Origin: Planctomycetota bacterium
GTDB lineage: Bacteria; Planctomycetota; Phycisphaerae; WQYP01
NCBI GenBank assembly: GCA_021826605.1
Contig: JAKAZF010000192.1
Coordinates: forward strand, 1-6,117
Direction of reading: 5' to 3'
DNA: 6,117 nucleotides
In this document: positions 5,411 to 6,117 of the stretch, in pieces
Position numbering within the stretch: the stretch's first letter is position 1
How the letters are laid out: every line of letters starts with the position of its first letter
The notes under the pieces: generated by a model
Databases searched by the model: none
What the model saw: the letters and a program-made list of their open reading frames with translations, nothing else
Told to the model about the DNA's origin: nothing
Program-made: the position numbers and the translations under genes

Positions 5411-6117
5411 ATGCAACCCGCTTTACCCCAGTGGTCGGCACATCATGAGCCGTGGCAAACCATTGCCCGGCAGATCAATCGCATCGTCGATGCGGTCAAT
5501 ACCGATGCGTCGCTGATCGCCGACGGCGGATTAAATACGCACCGCATTTACAGCGCCGGCAGCGCGATCAGCGGGCCGCCAAGATTCCGGGGATATCCCA
5601 TGGTGGTGGTACAGATTACCGCGGCGGATGCCGGCGGCGGAAAATATGCGGGGCATCTGTTTTCCGGAAATTCCACCGCCGCTGCGGGCACCGATATATC
5701 GATGCCCGAAGGCCTGAGCGATTCCCGCAATGTCAATGCGCTGATAGTGAACATCCCGGAAACTTCCGCCGGCCATCGGCTGTTGTCGGGAAGTTTTCAT
5801 ATCGGCCTGAAAGCCGGCATGACCGCGGAATCGCCACCGCGAATGATTGTGCTTATTGATTCACCCGGCCCGGTATTGTTCCCTGTGCGTATTAATAAGG
5901 ACGGCGGCGCGGACGGCACGCAAAGTTCGCCGGCCACATGGACATATACCGTAACGTCCATTGATGGCCTGATCACCTGGGGAACACAGCAGCCTCTGGC
6001 CCGTCCGCGCCCCAACGGTTCGATGCTGCCGCAGACCGGATCACCGGCTTTCGCACTGGCGTTTGTGGATGCCGCGGGCATTCTCCGCCTCTGGGATGCC
6101 GGAGAAATCCAGAATAC
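5411..6117 (+). CDS. Unknown protein, possible phage/virion-like structural component; 3' end beyond the window
   Basis: An uninterrupted frame runs from ATG 5411 to the right edge (235 codons and two bases), with no stop. It begins 13 bases after the stop of the previous gene; the ribosome-binding site is poor (GGAAT at 5400-5404). The protein starts with a short amphipathic helix (EPWQTIARQINRIVDAVN, 13-30). A predicted beta-rich middle follows: MVVVQITAADAGGGKYAGHLF (63-83), NALIVNIPE (107-115) and PPRMIVLIDSPG (140-151). A third block has KDGGADGTQSSPATWTYTV (161-179), then RPRPNG (197-202), AFALAFVDAAGILRLWDAGE (211-230). No signal peptide or membrane segment is seen. I associate the GGGKY and WTYTV...RPRPNG...LWDAGE pattern with uncharacterised proteins near phage-like genes in Planctomycetota and Verrucomicrobia. 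That is recollection, not a search result. Gly- and Ala-rich composition suits a structural protein. Confidence 0.75.
   Translation, partial: MQPALPQWSAHHEPWQTIARQINRIVDAVNTDASLIADGGLNTHRIYSAGSAISGPPRFRGYPMVVVQITAADAGGGKYAGHLFSGNSTAAAGTDISMPEGLSDSRNVNALIVNIPETSAGHRLLSGSFHIGLKAGMTAESPPRMIVLIDSPGPVLFPVRINKDGGADGTQSSPATWTYTVTSIDGLITWGTQQPLARPRPNGSMLPQTGSPAFALAFVDAAGILRLWDAGEIQN

Noticed and set aside
4702..5412. 236-codon minus-strand frame opposite the 4606 gene
   Set aside because: Its composition is that of an antisense shadow, with no ribosome-binding site or family pattern. The plus frame has coherent aromatic beta-type segments and operon spacing.
1..6117. tRNA, rRNA, insertion sequence, integrase, att repeats or CRISPR array
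   Set aside because: I found no cloverleaf, no transposase-like or integrase-like protein, no paired terminal repeats and no regularly spaced repeats in the window.

Overview
The window looks like chromosomal DNA of a Gram-negative bacterium, most likely from the Planctomycetota or the wider PVC group. I infer this from tandem outer-membrane barrel proteins of the BBP2 (OmpL-like) type, a phosphatidylserine synthase with a long C-terminal extension, and a pair of genes resembling structural-type proteins I associate with PVC genomes. The assignment is from memory of protein style, not from a search. No rRNA, tRNA, CRISPR array, transposase or integrase is visible.

Layout. (1) Bases 1-184, minus strand: the first 61 codons of a secreted barrel protein, cut by the window edge. 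Its upstream region carries a textbook sigma-54 promoter (223-240) and a possible enhancer dyad (341-360). (2) Bases 379-413: an intrinsic terminator for the next minus-strand gene. (3) Bases 453-1811, minus: a complete 452-residue BBP2-like porin, paralogous to the first over its N-terminus but preceded by a sigma-70-type promoter and a structured leader. (4) Bases 1812-2220: a 409-base divergent intergenic region with promoters, a perfect 14-bp palindrome and hairpins. (5) Bases 2221-3474, plus: a GT4 (WbuB/WcaI-like) glycosyltransferase. (6) Bases 3568 to about 4530, minus: pssA, convergent with the glycosyltransferase. (7) Bases 4606-5397 and 5411 to the right edge, plus: two closely spaced genes of unknown function, probably one operon, which I tentatively read as phage-like or virion-like structural proteins. 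The second has no stop codon in the window.

How the parts fit. Three envelope-related units (paired porins, a sugar transferase, and the committed enzyme of phosphatidylethanolamine synthesis) lie side by side without forming one operon. The most testable regulatory idea is that the two porin paralogues are expressed under different sigma factors. The most open protein question is the 4606-6117 pair, which starts abruptly beside the housekeeping gene pssA and does not resemble the envelope genes.
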